Origin: Nitratireductor soli
GTDB taxonomy: Bacteria > Pseudomonadota > Alphaproteobacteria > Rhizobiales > Rhizobiaceae
Reading direction: 5' to 3'
DNA: 64,000 nt
Assembly: GCF_001050155.1 (NCBI RefSeq)
Contig: NZ_LFVY01000004.1
Location: forward strand, 186,001 to 250,000
Below the pieces are notes generated by a model. That model was given only the letters and a program-made list of their open reading frames with translations, was not told the DNA's origin and did no database searches. Below are positions 45,210 through 54,298 of the stretch, in pieces. Both the position numbers and the translations under genes were made by a program. Each line of letters begins with the position of its first letter. Positions within the stretch are counted from its first letter, which is position 1.

Positions 45210-45815
45210 ATGGCGCACAAACCGCGCAGCGAGATGATCGCCGAAACCCGTGCCAAGCTGGTGGCAGCTGCCCGCCAAGCCTTCGGCACGGTCGGCTATG
45301 CGGCCGCCTCGATGGACGATTTCACCGCCGAGGCCGGCCTGACGCGCGGCGCGCTATATCACCATTTCGGCGGCAAGGAGGGGCTGCTGAAGGCGGTCGT
45401 TGCCGAGATCGACGCCGAGATGAGCCAGCGGCTGAACGGGATCTCGGCAAGCCACGCCAGCCCCTGGCAGGGTTTCGTCGCCGAATGCGTCGCCTATATC
45501 GAGATGGCGCTCGAACCAGAGATCCAGCGCGTCATGCTGCTCGACGGGCCGGCCGTTCTGGGCGACCCGTCGACCTGGCCGAACCAGACCGGCTGCATCA
45601 ATTCGCTCACCACCAATTTGAAGCGGCTTCTGCAGGACGGGATCATCGTCGATACCGACCCCGAGGCGATGGCCAGGCTGATCAGCGGCGCCAGCCTTTA
45701 TGCCTCGCTGTGGATTGCCAATGCCGACGATCCGCAAGCCACGTCGAAAAAAGCCGTCGGCGCATTCAAGCTTCTGCTCGACGGATTGTTGGCGGATGGC
45801 CGAAAATCCAGTTGA
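45210..45815 (+). CDS. TetR family transcriptional regulator
   Basis: 201 residues from the ATG at 45210, with GAAGGG upstream. The helix-turn-helix at about residues 8-55 includes YAAASMDDFTAEAGLTRGAL and YHHFGGKEGLLKAVV. A C-terminal ligand domain (VAYIEMALEPEIQRVMLLDG) follows. It is divergent from an MFS exporter, with three identical-type palindromes between them. The usual model is repression of the exporter until a ligand binds. Confidence 0.93.
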   Translation: MAHKPRSEMIAETRAKLVAAARQAFGTVGYAAASMDDFTAEAGLTRGALYHHFGGKEGLLKAVVAEIDAEMSQRLNGISASHASPWQGFVAECVAYIEMALEPEIQRVMLLDGPAVLGDPSTWPNQTGCINSLTTNLKRLLQDGIIVDTDPEAMARLISGASLYASLWIANADDPQATSKKAVGAFKLLLDGLLADGRKSS

Positions 45816-45899
45816 TTGCCGCGGTTTGACCGCGCCGAATCGTTGACAATCCCGAAGCCCCGTTCAACCTCTCAGTCAAAATCAGGAAGGGGTGACAGC

Positions 45900-46865
45900 A
45901 TGTGGGATTTTGACATCGGCCGGACATTGGCAATCATGGCCAGGACTTGGCCGTTCATCGTCTTCCGCATGATCGTCTATTTCGGCATCACTGTCGCCTA
46001 TATCTTCGCCACCGGTGCGGGCGCCGGCATCGGATATGGCGTCGGCCACATCGCGAGTGACCCGGACGGCCCCACCTCCTTTGCCCTGTGGGGCGGCATT
46101 GCCGGCTTCGGCCTGGTGTCAGTCGTCGTCTACTGGATCCGCGAATACATCCTCTACATCGTCAAGGCGGGCCACATCGCCGTGATGGTGCACCTGATCG
46201 ACGGGCGCGACGTGCCGGGCGGGCAGAACCAGATCGCCTATGCGCGCGGCGTGGTGAGCGAACGCTTCGCCGAGGCCAATGTGCTGTTTGTCCTCGACCA
46301 GCTGATCAAGGGCGTGATCCGGGTCCTGACCGGGCTGCTCGGCGGGGTCGCGGCCTTCCTGCCCATTCCCGGCCTCGACACGCTGGTGCGCTTCCTCAAC
46401 ACGGTGATTCGCCTGTCGCTGACCTATGTCGACGAGATCATCCTTGGCTACAACATCAGGCTCGGATCCAACGCGCCGTTCGAGACGGCCCGGCAGGGCA
46501 TCGTGCTCTATGCGCAGAACGGCAAGACCATGGTCAAGAACGCCGTCTGGCTGGCACTGTTCATGTGGATCCTGGCCTTCCTCGTCTTCCTGGTCATGTT
46601 GGCGCCGGCCGCCGCCATCCTCTACGCCATGCCTGGAGAACTTGCCGGCTGGAGCTTCGTTCTGGCCATCGTCTTCGCCTGGGCGGTGAAGGCCGCGCTG
46701 ATCGAACCCTTCGCCATCGCCGCGCTGATGTCGGTCTATTTCAAGGCGATCGAGGGGCAGGTGCCCAACCCTGAATGGGACCGCCGGCTGAGCGACGCGT
46801 CAAAGCAGTTCCGCGAATTGAAGGACCGGACGCTGGGCGCGGTCGGGATGGGGAGCGTGGCTTGA
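45900..46865 (+). CDS. polytopic membrane protein of unknown function
   Basis: 321 residues from the ATG at 45900, with AGGGG upstream. Membrane helices are visible near residues 18-45, 65-82, 140-165, 215-240 and 250-275. The soluble parts include LIDGRDVPGGQNQIAYARG and a C-terminus VPNPEWDRRLSDAS. No named family is recognised. The start is preceded by a short gap from the TetR gene; a separate promoter is possible. Confidence 0.75.
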   Translation: MWDFDIGRTLAIMARTWPFIVFRMIVYFGITVAYIFATGAGAGIGYGVGHIASDPDGPTSFALWGGIAGFGLVSVVVYWIREYILYIVKAGHIAVMVHLIDGRDVPGGQNQIAYARGVVSERFAEANVLFVLDQLIKGVIRVLTGLLGGVAAFLPIPGLDTLVRFLNTVIRLSLTYVDEIILGYNIRLGSNAPFETARQGIVLYAQNGKTMVKNAVWLALFMWILAFLVFLVMLAPAAAILYAMPGELAGWSFVLAIVFAWAVKAALIEPFAIAALMSVYFKAIEGQVPNPEWDRRLSDASKQFRELKDRTLGAVGMGSVA

Positions 46866-46889
46866 GGTGATTGTCGGATTTGCCTGGTC

Positions 46890-47375
46890 ATGCCAATGTG
46901 GATTGCCATGAACGAAGAACAATCTGAAGCAAAAGCGCTGAATGACGTGAACGAATACGGGTGTCACGTCCTGAAGGTCTTGGGAGGCGATGAAACGCCG
47001 AAGTTTGCCTATTCGATAGGAATTGAAGCCACCTCAAAACAGCCGGATCTTCTCGTAACTGGTCTGAGCCATGACGTGGCGCATTGGATAATAAACGAAT
47101 ACAATTCCAGGGTGCGAAAAGGTGAAGTTTTTCTTAAGAATAAATTCTATAACGGCTTCATTGATAGTTTTCCTGTTATGTTTAGTCATGTCTTGAAGGA
47201 ATTTTATAAAGAATATCTCGGATTCGGCTTGTGGCTTTATCGCGGTGACGGATTTCGCTCGTTCCAGCTGATCTACCCAGATTTGTCAGGGCAGTGGCCT
47301 TGGGATGAATCCGCAAGCGCGGATTTCAAGTGGCATATGCGGATGCTGTGTGAACCTCCCAGATTGGTCGAATGA
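46890..47375 (+). CDS. DUF4262 domain protein in AT-rich DNA
   Basis: 161 residues from 46890; a second ATG at 46908 is possible. It has the DUF4262 pattern: NEYGCHVLKVLGGDETPKFAYS near the N-terminus, a PDLLVTGLSHDVAHWIINEY segment and a C-terminal PDLSGQWPWDES. The gene is visibly richer in A and T, and uses codons such as AAT, ATA and TTT, than its neighbours, a sign of recent transfer. The family's function is unknown. Confidence 0.82.
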   Translation: MPMWIAMNEEQSEAKALNDVNEYGCHVLKVLGGDETPKFAYSIGIEATSKQPDLLVTGLSHDVAHWIINEYNSRVRKGEVFLKNKFYNGFIDSFPVMFSHVLKEFYKEYLGFGLWLYRGDGFRSFQLIYPDLSGQWPWDESASADFKWHMRMLCEPPRLVE

Positions 47376-47667
47376 CCACGCCATCCGCCTGGCTGCCTGC
47401 GCCCGTTCTGCGGCAAACGTCCGTTCTCCGCCCGACCCGGGCATTCGATGCTTCATTGTGAGCGGCGATTTCTTATCGAGGTGAGGAGCGAGCAGCCTAC
47501 GGAAATCCTGTGCGACGACAGACGCCTGCTCGACAACCAGAGAAACAAGCGCGTGCGCTCCGGTCTCGCTCTCTCTTGCCGCATTCCAGCCGAAACCCTG
47601 TTGACACAATCGCTCCCTACCGCCTGGTGTCATGGCCAAGCCATGCAACGGCCACTACACTTATGGT
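47376..47667. other. intergenic stretch of about 290 bases, no recognised feature
   Basis: I see no conserved gene, RNA or family A-D repeat here. A minus-strand frame crosses it but has no recognisable domain. It may hold the promoter of the next gene, or the boundary of the transferred DUF4262 segment. Confidence 0.5.
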
Positions 47668-48594
47668 ATGAAAACCCGTTTCTACACGCATCCCATCTGC
47701 CGCGAGCACCTGACGCCGCCCGGCCATCCCGAGCGGCCGGACCGGCTGCGCGTCATCGTCGACCGGCTGGACGACGAGCCTTTCGCCTATCTCGACCGGC
47801 GTGAGGCGCCGCTGGGCGAGGAGGCGGCGGTGCTTCTGGCGCATCCGCGGCAACATCTCGACAAGGTCAAGGCGGCGATCCCCGAGGAGGGGCTGGCGCG
47901 CATCGACGAGGACACCACCGTCAGCCCGAAAAGTTTCGAGGCGGCGCTGACGGCGGTCGGCGGTGCGACGGCTGCGGTTGACGACGTGTTTTCCGGCGAG
48001 GCGGGCAATGTCTTCGTGGCCGCCCGTCCGCCCGGCCACCACGCCGAGAAAACCAGGGCGATGGGGTTCTGCCTGTTCAACAATGCTGCCATCGCCGCCC
48101 GTCATGCGCAGAGGGCGCACGGCGTCGAGCGCGTCGCCATCGTCGACTGGGACGTCCATCACGGCAACGGCACGCAGGACATCTTTTGGGACGACCCGTC
48201 GGTGCTGTACTGCTCGACGCACCAGATGCCGCTTTACCCGGGCGGCGGAGCGCGCGAGGAGACGGGCGCCGGCAACATCGTCAACGCGCCGCTCGCGCCG
48301 GGCTCCGGTTCGGACGCGTTCCGCCAGGCCTTCGACACGCTGGTCCTGCCCGCGGTCGAGCGTTTCGCCCCCGACTTGATCATCATTTCAGCCGGCTTCG
48401 ACGCGCATCGCCGCGACCCGCTGGCGGAGATCAATCTGGAGGCCGAGGATTTCGACTGGGCGACGGGCAAGCTGATGGACAAGGCCGACCGTTTGTCACA
48501 AGGCCGCCTTGTCAGCCTGCTGGAAGGTGGCTACGACCTGCAGGGGCTTGCAGTGTCGGTTGCCGCGCATGTCGGCCGTTTGATGAAGGGATGA
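47668..48594 (+). CDS. histone deacetylase family protein (acetylpolyamine/acetoin hydrolase type)
   Basis: 308 residues from the ATG at 47668; an in-frame start at 47632 would add 12 residues. The zinc-dependent deacetylase motifs are all present: ARPPGHHAEKTRAMGFCLFN, DWDVHHGNGTQDIF (metal Asp and His) and SAGFDAHRRDPLAEI (second metal Asp). Bacteria use this class for acetylated polyamines or other small amides, not histones. It is followed three bases later by xseB, which suggests one transcript with the dxs cluster. Confidence 0.94.
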   Translation: MKTRFYTHPICREHLTPPGHPERPDRLRVIVDRLDDEPFAYLDRREAPLGEEAAVLLAHPRQHLDKVKAAIPEEGLARIDEDTTVSPKSFEAALTAVGGATAAVDDVFSGEAGNVFVAARPPGHHAEKTRAMGFCLFNNAAIAARHAQRAHGVERVAIVDWDVHHGNGTQDIFWDDPSVLYCSTHQMPLYPGGGAREETGAGNIVNAPLAPGSGSDAFRQAFDTLVLPAVERFAPDLIIISAGFDAHRRDPLAEINLEAEDFDWATGKLMDKADRLSQGRLVSLLEGGYDLQGLAVSVAAHVGRLMKG

Positions 48595-48597
48595 GAG

Positions 48598-48849
48598 ATG
48601 GCCGAAGACGCCAACAACGACATCAAGGCGATGAGCTTCGAGCAGGCGCTGGAGGCGCTGGAGAAGATCGTCGAGGATCTCGAGCGCGGCGATGTGCCGC
48701 TCGACCAGTCGATCAAGATCTACGAGCGCGGCGAGGCACTGAAAAAGCATTGCGACACGCTGCTGAAAGCCGCCGAGGACAAGGTGGAGAAGATCCGCTT
48801 GTCGCGCGAGGGGCAGCCGGTGGGCGGCGAGCCGCTGGACGAGGCCTGA
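48598..48849 (+). CDS. xseB: exodeoxyribonuclease VII small subunit
   Basis: 83 residues. The typical helical pair is [20 protein letters not shown] and [20 protein letters not shown]. The small subunit joins XseA to digest single-stranded DNA; xseA is not in this window. It lies between the deacetylase gene and dxs, a common arrangement (xseB next to isoprenoid genes). Confidence 0.95.
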   Translation: MAEDANNDIKAMSFEQALEALEKIVEDLERGDVPLDQSIKIYERGEALKKHCDTLLKAAEDKVEKIRLSREGQPVGGEPLDEA

Positions 48850-48949
48850 ACACAAGCGGCCGCAAGGGCAGGCGTGGCTCCGGTTTGCGTTTACTTTGAT
48901 CACCCGAGGGCCTATGCCGTTGTGACCTTCAACAGCCGAGGTGACGCGC

Positions 48950-50866
48950 GTGAAATCGCCGCCCGACACGCCCCTTCTGGACCAGGTCGTCTATCCCGCC
49001 GACCTCAAGCGTCTCCCGGAGGAGAAGCTGCCGCAATTCGCTGGTGAGCTCCGCGCCGAGCTGATCGACGCCGTCTCCAAGACCGGCGGGCATCTGGGCG
49101 CCGGGCTTGGCGTGGTCGAATTGACCGTCGCGTTGCACTACGTGTTCGACACGCCGGATGACCGCGTCATCTGGGACGTCGGCCACCAGGCTTATCCGCA
49201 CAAGATCATCACTGGCCGGCGCGACCGCATCCGCACGCTGCGCCAGGAGGGCGGACTGTACGGTTTCACCAAGCGGGCTGAAAGCGCATACGACCCATTC
49301 GGCACGGCGCATTCCTCCACATCGATCTCGGCCGGCCTCGGCATGGCCGTGGCCCGCGACCTGGCCGGCGAAAAGCGCCACGTGATCGCCGTCATCGGCG
49401 ACGGGGCCATGTCGGCCGGTATGGCCTATGAGGCGATGAACAATGCCGGCGCGCTGAACGCTCGGCTGATCGTCATCCTCAACGACAATGACATGTCGAT
49501 CGCCCCGCCGCAGGGCGCGATGAGCGCCTATCTGGCGCGGCTCGCCTCCGGCCGCACCTACCAGGGCGTGCGCGACCTCGGCAAGAAACTGACCTCCTAT
49601 CTCGGCAAGGGCGTCGACCGGGCCATCACCCGCGCCGTCGAGCACGCGCGCGGCTATGTGACCGGCGGCACGCTGTTCGAGGAGATGGGCTTTTTCCACA
49701 TCGGCCCCATCGACGGGCACAATCTCAAGCACCTGGTGCCGGTGCTGAGGAACGTCCGCGACAATGGCGACGGGCCGGTGCTGATCCATGTGGTGACCAA
49801 GAAGGGCAAGGGCTATCCGCCCGCCGAGGCAGCCGATGACAAGTATCACGGCGTCAACAAATTCGACGTCATCACCGGCGCGCAGGCCAAGGCGCCGGCC
49901 AACGCGCCGAGCTACACCAAGGTGTTCGCCCAGTCGCTGATCCAGGAAGCGCGCGAGGACCAGCGCATCGTGGCGATCACCGCCGCCATGCCTTCGGGCA
50001 CCGGGCTGGACCTGTTCGGCCAGGAGTTTCCCGACCGCACCTTCGACGTCGGCATTGCCGAGCAGCATGCGGTGACCTTCGCCGCCGGCATGGCGACGGA
50101 GGGGTTGCGCCCGTTCGCGGCGATCTATTCGACCTTCCTGCAGCGCGCCTACGACCAGGTGGTGCACGACGTGGCGCTGCAGAACTTGGCCGTCCGCTTC
50201 GCCATCGACCGCGCCGGCTTCGTCGGTGCCGACGGGCCAACCCATTGCGGCGCGTTTGACGTCACCTATCTGGCGAGCCTGCCCAATTTCGTCGTGATGG
50301 CGGCAGCCGACGAGGCGGAGTTGCGCCACATGGTGCGCACGGCGGCCGAGCATGATGCCGGGCCGATCGCCTTCCGCTACCCGCGCGGCGACGGCGTCGG
50401 CGTCGACATGCCCGAGCGCGGCGAAGTGTTGGAGATCGGCAAGGGCAGGGTGCTGCGCGAGGGCAGCAAGGTCGCGCTCCTGTCCCTCGGCGGGCGCCTG
50501 CAGGATTGCCTGAAGGCAGCCGAGGAGCTGGACGCGGCAGGGCTTTCCACCACCGTCGCCGATGCGCGTTTCGCCAAGCCGCTGGATGAAGAGCTGATCC
50601 GCCGCCTGGCGCGGGGGCATGAAGTGCTGATCACCGTCGAGGAAGGCTCGATCGGCGGCTTCGGCTCGCATGTGCTGAATTTCATGGCGCTGGAGGGGCT
50701 TCTGGAAAGCGGGGTCAAGGTGCGGCCGATGGCCATGCCCGACCGCTTCATCAACCACGCCAAGCCCGAACGCATGGTCGAGGATGCCGGTCTTGACGCC
50801 GCTTCCATCGTGCGCACCGTGTTTGCGGCTCTGGGCCAGCAGTCCGAGCGCGCGGCGCGCGCGTGA
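48950..50866 (+). CDS. dxs: 1-deoxy-D-xylulose-5-phosphate synthase
   Basis: 638 residues from the GTG at 48950, with GAGGTG upstream; a GTG at 48941 is possible. The thiamine-diphosphate motif is [18 protein letters not shown]. Transketolase-like features include [27 protein letters not shown] and, in the second half, the [15 protein letters not shown] region. It makes DXP from pyruvate and glyceraldehyde 3-phosphate, the entry to the pathway that IspE and IspH continue. Its stop overlaps the start of tlyA. Confidence 0.97.
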   Translation: MKSPPDTPLLDQVVYPADLKRLPEEKLPQFAGELRAELIDAVSKTGGHLGAGLGVVELTVALHYVFDTPDDRVIWDVGHQAYPHKIITGRRDRIRTLRQEGGLYGFTKRAESAYDPFGTAHSSTSISAGLGMAVARDLAGEKRHVIAVIGDGAMSAGMAYEAMNNAGALNARLIVILNDNDMSIAPPQGAMSAYLARLASGRTYQGVRDLGKKLTSYLGKGVDRAITRAVEHARGYVTGGTLFEEMGFFHIGPIDGHNLKHLVPVLRNVRDNGDGPVLIHVVTKKGKGYPPAEAADDKYHGVNKFDVITGAQAKAPANAPSYTKVFAQSLIQEAREDQRIVAITAAMPSGTGLDLFGQEFPDRTFDVGIAEQHAVTFAAGMATEGLRPFAAIYSTFLQRAYDQVVHDVALQNLAVRFAIDRAGFVGADGPTHCGAFDVTYLASLPNFVVMAAADEAELRHMVRTAAEHDAGPIAFRYPRGDGVGVDMPERGEVLEIGKGRVLREGSKVALLSLGGRLQDCLKAAEELDAAGLSTTVADARFAKPLDEELIRRLARGHEVLITVEEGSIGGFGSHVLNFMALEGLLESGVKVRPMAMPDRFINHAKPERMVEDAGLDAASIVRTVFAALGQQSERAARA

Positions 50867-51606
50867 GCGCGATCATGAGGCTCGACCAATGCCTGGTGGA
50901 GCGCGGCCTGTTCGACAGCCGCGCCCGCGCCCGCGACGCCATTCTGCGCGGCACGGTCACGGTCGATGGCCTGCCGGCGAAGAAGCCGGGACAGGCGGTT
51001 TCAGCCGATACCGGGATCGCCGTCGATGATCCGGCAAGCGCCTATGTTTCGCGCGCGGCGCTGAAGCTCAAGCATGGGCTCGACGTTTTCGGCCTGGAGC
51101 CACGCGGGGCCGAAGCGCTGGACCTCGGCGCCTCGACCGGCGGCTTCACGCAGGTGCTGCTGGAGCGCGGCGCGGCGCATGTGACGGCGATCGACGTCGG
51201 CAGCGGGCAGATGGATGCCCATCTCGCCGCTGATCCGCGCGTCACCGCGCTCGAAGGCATCAATGCGCGGTATTTGACGCTGGAAGAGATCGGCGGCCGG
51301 CGGCCGGATTTCATCGTTTCCGATGTCAGCTTCATCTCGCTGAAACTGGCGCTGCCGCCGGCGCTGTCACTGGCCGCGCGGGGGGCGCGGGGCCTGTTCC
51401 TCGTCAAGCCGCAATTCGAGGCGGGGCGCCAGGCAATCGGCAAGGGCGGGCTGCTGCGCGATCCGGCACAGGCGGACGTCGTCGCCGAGGATCTGCGCGA
51501 CTGGTTGGAAACGAACGACGGATGGCGTGCGCTCGGACTTGTGCAATCACCCATTGAAGGCGGCGACGGGAACCGCGAATTTCTCCTGGCAGGACACAAG
51601 ACATGA
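50863..51606 (+). CDS. tlyA: TlyA family rRNA 2'-O-methyltransferase / hemolysin A homologue
   Basis: 247 residues from a GTG whose bases overlap the dxs stop (GTGA). The N-terminal S4 RNA-binding domain is [20 protein letters not shown]. The FtsJ-like methyltransferase has [19 protein letters not shown] (SAM loop), [12 protein letters not shown] and VKPQFEAG. TlyA in other bacteria methylates 16S/23S rRNA cytidines. The next gene overlaps its end by four bases. Confidence 0.93.
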   Translation: MSAIMRLDQCLVERGLFDSRARARDAILRGTVTVDGLPAKKPGQAVSADTGIAVDDPASAYVSRAALKLKHGLDVFGLEPRGAEALDLGASTGGFTQVLLERGAAHVTAIDVGSGQMDAHLAADPRVTALEGINARYLTLEEIGGRRPDFIVSDVSFISLKLALPPALSLAARGARGLFLVKPQFEAGRQAIGKGGLLRDPAQADVVAEDLRDWLETNDGWRALGLVQSPIEGGDGNREFLLAGHKT

Positions 51607-52838
51607 CGCGCGAGACGCTGATCATAGACCATCTGGGCGCGCAGGGGGACGGCGTCGCGCAGACGCCGTCGGGGCCGGTCTTCGTGCCGTTCGCGCTGCC
51701 GGGCGAAACGATCGAGGCGAACGTCCACAAGGGGCGCGCGCAGAAAATGGTTCTGCGGACCGCATCGCCGCGGCGTGTGGAGCCGGCCTGTCGCCATTTC
51801 GGCGCCTGTGGCGGCTGCTCGGTGCAGCATCTGGATGATGCTGCCTACCGTGACTGGAAGCATGACAAGGTGGCGCGGGCGCTTGCCGCGCGCGGCATCG
51901 AGACGACGGTCGAGCCGTTGGTTGCCTGCGCTCCTGCGGCGCGTCGGCGCGTGACCTTCACGGCCAGGCGCATGGGGCCGGATGTTCTGCTGGGGTTTAA
52001 CGCGGCGCAATCGCACCACATCGTCGTGACTGAGGAATGCCCTGTTGCCGAGCCGGGCATCGTCGCGGCGCTGGCTGATTTGCGACGGCTCGCAACCATG
52101 GTCGCGGCAACGCCGAAGGCCTTTCACATGGCAGTGACCGCGACCAGTTTCGGGCTCGACATTGCGGTTGCGGGCGCTGGCCGGCTCGGCACGAAGCAGC
52201 GCCGCGCCGCCATCGATTTCACGCTTGCCGCAGGCTTTGCCCGCCTCACTGTGGAAGGCGAGGTGATCGTCGAGGGCAGAAAACCGGAGGTGAGCTTTGG
52301 CGGCATCCCGGTGGCGATCCCGCCGGCAGGGTTTCTCCAGGCAACCGCAGAGGCGGAAGCGGCCATGGCCGGCCTGGTGTTGGAACATTTGCGTGGGGCG
52401 AAATATGTCGCCGACCTTTTTGCCGGCAGCGGCACGTTCGCGCTGCGCCTGGCGCAGGCGGGCCGTGTTCACGCCGTCGAGGGGGATGCGGCGGCTCTTG
52501 CCGCACTCGACCAGGCGGCCAGGCGCTGGCCGGCGTTGAAGCCGGTGACCGCAGAAAAGCGCGATCTGTTCCATCGCCCGCTGACGACGGCGGAATTGAA
52601 CGCCTTCGACGGGCTGGTCTTCGACCCGCCGCGCGCCGGGGCGGAACTGCAATGCCGGCAGATCGCCAAGTCGTCGATTCGCCGGGTGGCCGCAATCTCG
52701 TGCAATCCCGGCACGCTCGCGCGCGATCTGGCGATCCTGGTCGAAGGCGGCTACCGGGTCGAGCGGGTCGTGCCGATCGACCAGTTTCTATGGTCGCCGC
52801 ATGTGGAGGCGGTGGCGCTGCTGGAACGGGGAAAGTGA
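51603..52838 (+). CDS. class I SAM-dependent RNA methyltransferase (RumA/RlmD-like)
   Basis: 411 residues, overlapping the end of tlyA. It starts with a TRAM-like beta domain (LIIDHLGAQGDGVAQTPSGP), then the Fe-S cysteines CRHFGACGGCS plus a fourth in EECPV. The methyltransferase half has DLFAGSGTFALRLAQ and the m5U catalytic loop SCNPGTLARDL. It belongs to the TrmA/RlmCD family (5-methyluridine); the target RNA is not determined. Confidence 0.93.
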   Translation: MTRETLIIDHLGAQGDGVAQTPSGPVFVPFALPGETIEANVHKGRAQKMVLRTASPRRVEPACRHFGACGGCSVQHLDDAAYRDWKHDKVARALAARGIETTVEPLVACAPAARRRVTFTARRMGPDVLLGFNAAQSHHIVVTEECPVAEPGIVAALADLRRLATMVAATPKAFHMAVTATSFGLDIAVAGAGRLGTKQRRAAIDFTLAAGFARLTVEGEVIVEGRKPEVSFGGIPVAIPPAGFLQATAEAEAAMAGLVLEHLRGAKYVADLFAGSGTFALRLAQAGRVHAVEGDAAALAALDQAARRWPALKPVTAEKRDLFHRPLTTAELNAFDGLVFDPPRAGAELQCRQIAKSSIRRVAAISCNPGTLARDLAILVEGGYRVERVVPIDQFLWSPHVEAVALLERGK

Positions 52839-52940
52839 TGCTTCGCTGAACGGTTTGGCTGTTCTTCCGCCTCCCAGAAGCATGCTTCCGGATCGCGGTG
52901 AGGCTCTGTTGAAACATCATGCAGCCGATCGGGAACTGGA

Positions 52941-53043
52941 GTATTTTGCAGTCAGGTGGTTCTACCTGACGCCCGCATAAATGCGGAAAAACAAAGAGAT
53001 AGACCGGTTCAGCGCTTCTATGAAACGCTGAACCGGTCTATCT
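52941..53043 (+). repeat. dispersed repeat family A, copy 7 (extended)
   Basis: GTATTTTGCAGTCAGGTGG core, the CGCATAAATGCG hairpin, then the third hairpin AGACCGGTTCAGCG and CGCTGAACCGGTCT. It lies between the convergent ends of the RNA methyltransferase gene and the Fic gene. Confidence 0.9.
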
Positions 53044-53056
53044 TGGGGCTCATGCC

Positions 53057-54202
53057 CTAACTTCCAGCCCTCAGGATTGGCCGCGCAACGAAGTATTCGG
53101 GTTTGTTGAAGCCTTCCATCTTCTCCAACACTCCGATGCGCTCCAGGTTTCCTATCGTCATGCGGGCGGCGCGGTGCGTGACGTTGAGAAGCCCCATGAC
53201 AATGGGCGTGCTGACGACCGGCGACGAGAACAGGTGATCAATGAGAATGACGACGTTGTTCGAGCGGAATTCCTTCATTGCCCTTTCCCGGTATTCCAAC
53301 TGAAGAGACAAAACCTTGTCGACCACCTCGATTGAAGATTCGCAGGTTTCCTGACAGATTTTCAGGAAGAAGCGCACCCAGCTTGTCCAGTCTCCCTTGG
53401 TCGAAACATCGAACATCCGATCAATGTAGATATCTTTTTTGCTCTCAAGGCTGGCGCTCGGATAGAAAACCGCGTCCTTGATGAGCCCGCGCGAGAGCAG
53501 GACCAAGGGAATCAGGATGCGTCCCACTCGCCCATTGCCGTCCGCGAAGGGGTGGATTGTTTCAAATTGGTAGTGGACGAGCGCCGCTTCTATCAGGGGG
53601 GGGAAGTCTTCAGGGGCGTCGCGATTGATGAATGCCTCCAGCTGATTCATGGCCTCGACGGTTTCAGCAGGCGGCGGTGGCACAAAGCGAGCTTGTGAAG
53701 GAGACACGCCTCCGATCCAGTTTTGATCATGCTTGTATTCGCCCGGCCGTTTGTGCCCGCCTCTTTGTTGCGAAAGGCCGCTGAGCAGTTTGTCGTGGGC
53801 TTCGCGAATGAGACGGTGGCAGATGGGCAATTCCCGCATGAGGGAAACCGAATGAGTCAGGGCCGTCACGTAGTTGAACACCTCTTTCGTGTCCGCTTTG
53901 GTCGCGCCGTCTGCGCCAATTTCAAAAAGCGCGAGTTCATCGCTGGTCGTGTATGTTCCTTCCATTGCGGAAGACAGAAGCGCCTCGCGTCGTTGCAGGG
54001 GGCGTATGATGAGCTTGGGGTTACCGAGTTGCGCCATCTTGGCGTTGAGCATACCGATCCCTGCCATCGCCGAGCCGTACTCGCTAAAAACAGCGGCGAG
54101 ATCGATTTTCGGCGGCAGCGGACTTGGTACGAACGCCGTCGCGCCCTGTATGGTCGGGATAAGACGTCCGGGGGCATCAGGCGAAAATAGATCGAGGTTC
54201 AT
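53057..54202 (-). CDS. Fic family protein, class II (N-terminal inhibitory motif)
   Basis: 381 residues from the ATG at 54202. The Fic core HPFADGNGRVGR (H217-R228) is complete, so AMP transfer is predicted. The N-terminal inhibitory helix carries the class II motif SSAMEG (S77, E81, G82), where the glutamate blocks ATP. Fic_N-type sequence precedes it and a winged-helix C-terminus (VTHRAARMTIGNLERIGVLEK) follows, a common Fic architecture. Targets are unknown. The gene and its upstream region are less GC-rich than the neighbours, suggesting acquisition. Confidence 0.92.
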   Translation of the reverse strand: MNLDLFSPDAPGRLIPTIQGATAFVPSPLPPKIDLAAVFSEYGSAMAGIGMLNAKMAQLGNPKLIIRPLQRREALLSSAMEGTYTTSDELALFEIGADGATKADTKEVFNYVTALTHSVSLMRELPICHRLIREAHDKLLSGLSQQRGGHKRPGEYKHDQNWIGGVSPSQARFVPPPPAETVEAMNQLEAFINRDAPEDFPPLIEAALVHYQFETIHPFADGNGRVGRILIPLVLLSRGLIKDAVFYPSASLESKKDIYIDRMFDVSTKGDWTSWVRFFLKICQETCESSIEVVDKVLSLQLEYRERAMKEFRSNNVVILIDHLFSSPVVSTPIVMGLLNVTHRAARMTIGNLERIGVLEKMEGFNKPEYFVARPILRAGS

Positions 54203-54298
54203 ATGATACCTATCAGCTTATTATGTATCTTATTTCATTCCTGATGCTACTCAGGTAGCAAGTCAAGAGGGAATTGATACATAAGCATACGTTTGGTA

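Noticed and set aside
47286-47648. 120-residue minus-strand frame in the gap before the deacetylase-family gene
   Set aside because: It overlaps the end of the DUF4262 gene, has no recognised domain or ribosome site, and contains no conserved pattern.
47668-48594. Eukaryote-like histone deacetylase as a sign of chromatin modification
   Set aside because: Bacterial members with these motifs act on acetylpolyamines and similar small molecules; nothing nearby suggests a histone-like substrate.
48929-50758. 609-residue minus-strand frame across dxs
   Set aside because: dxs on the plus strand has complete family motifs; the opposite frame is rich in Arg, His and Gly with no domain, as expected for antisense of a GC-rich gene.
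17451-53043. Repeats as a possible CRISPR array
   Set aside because: The copies are dispersed over tens of kilobases, are palindromic and variable in length, and there are no regularly spaced unique spacers or cas genes.
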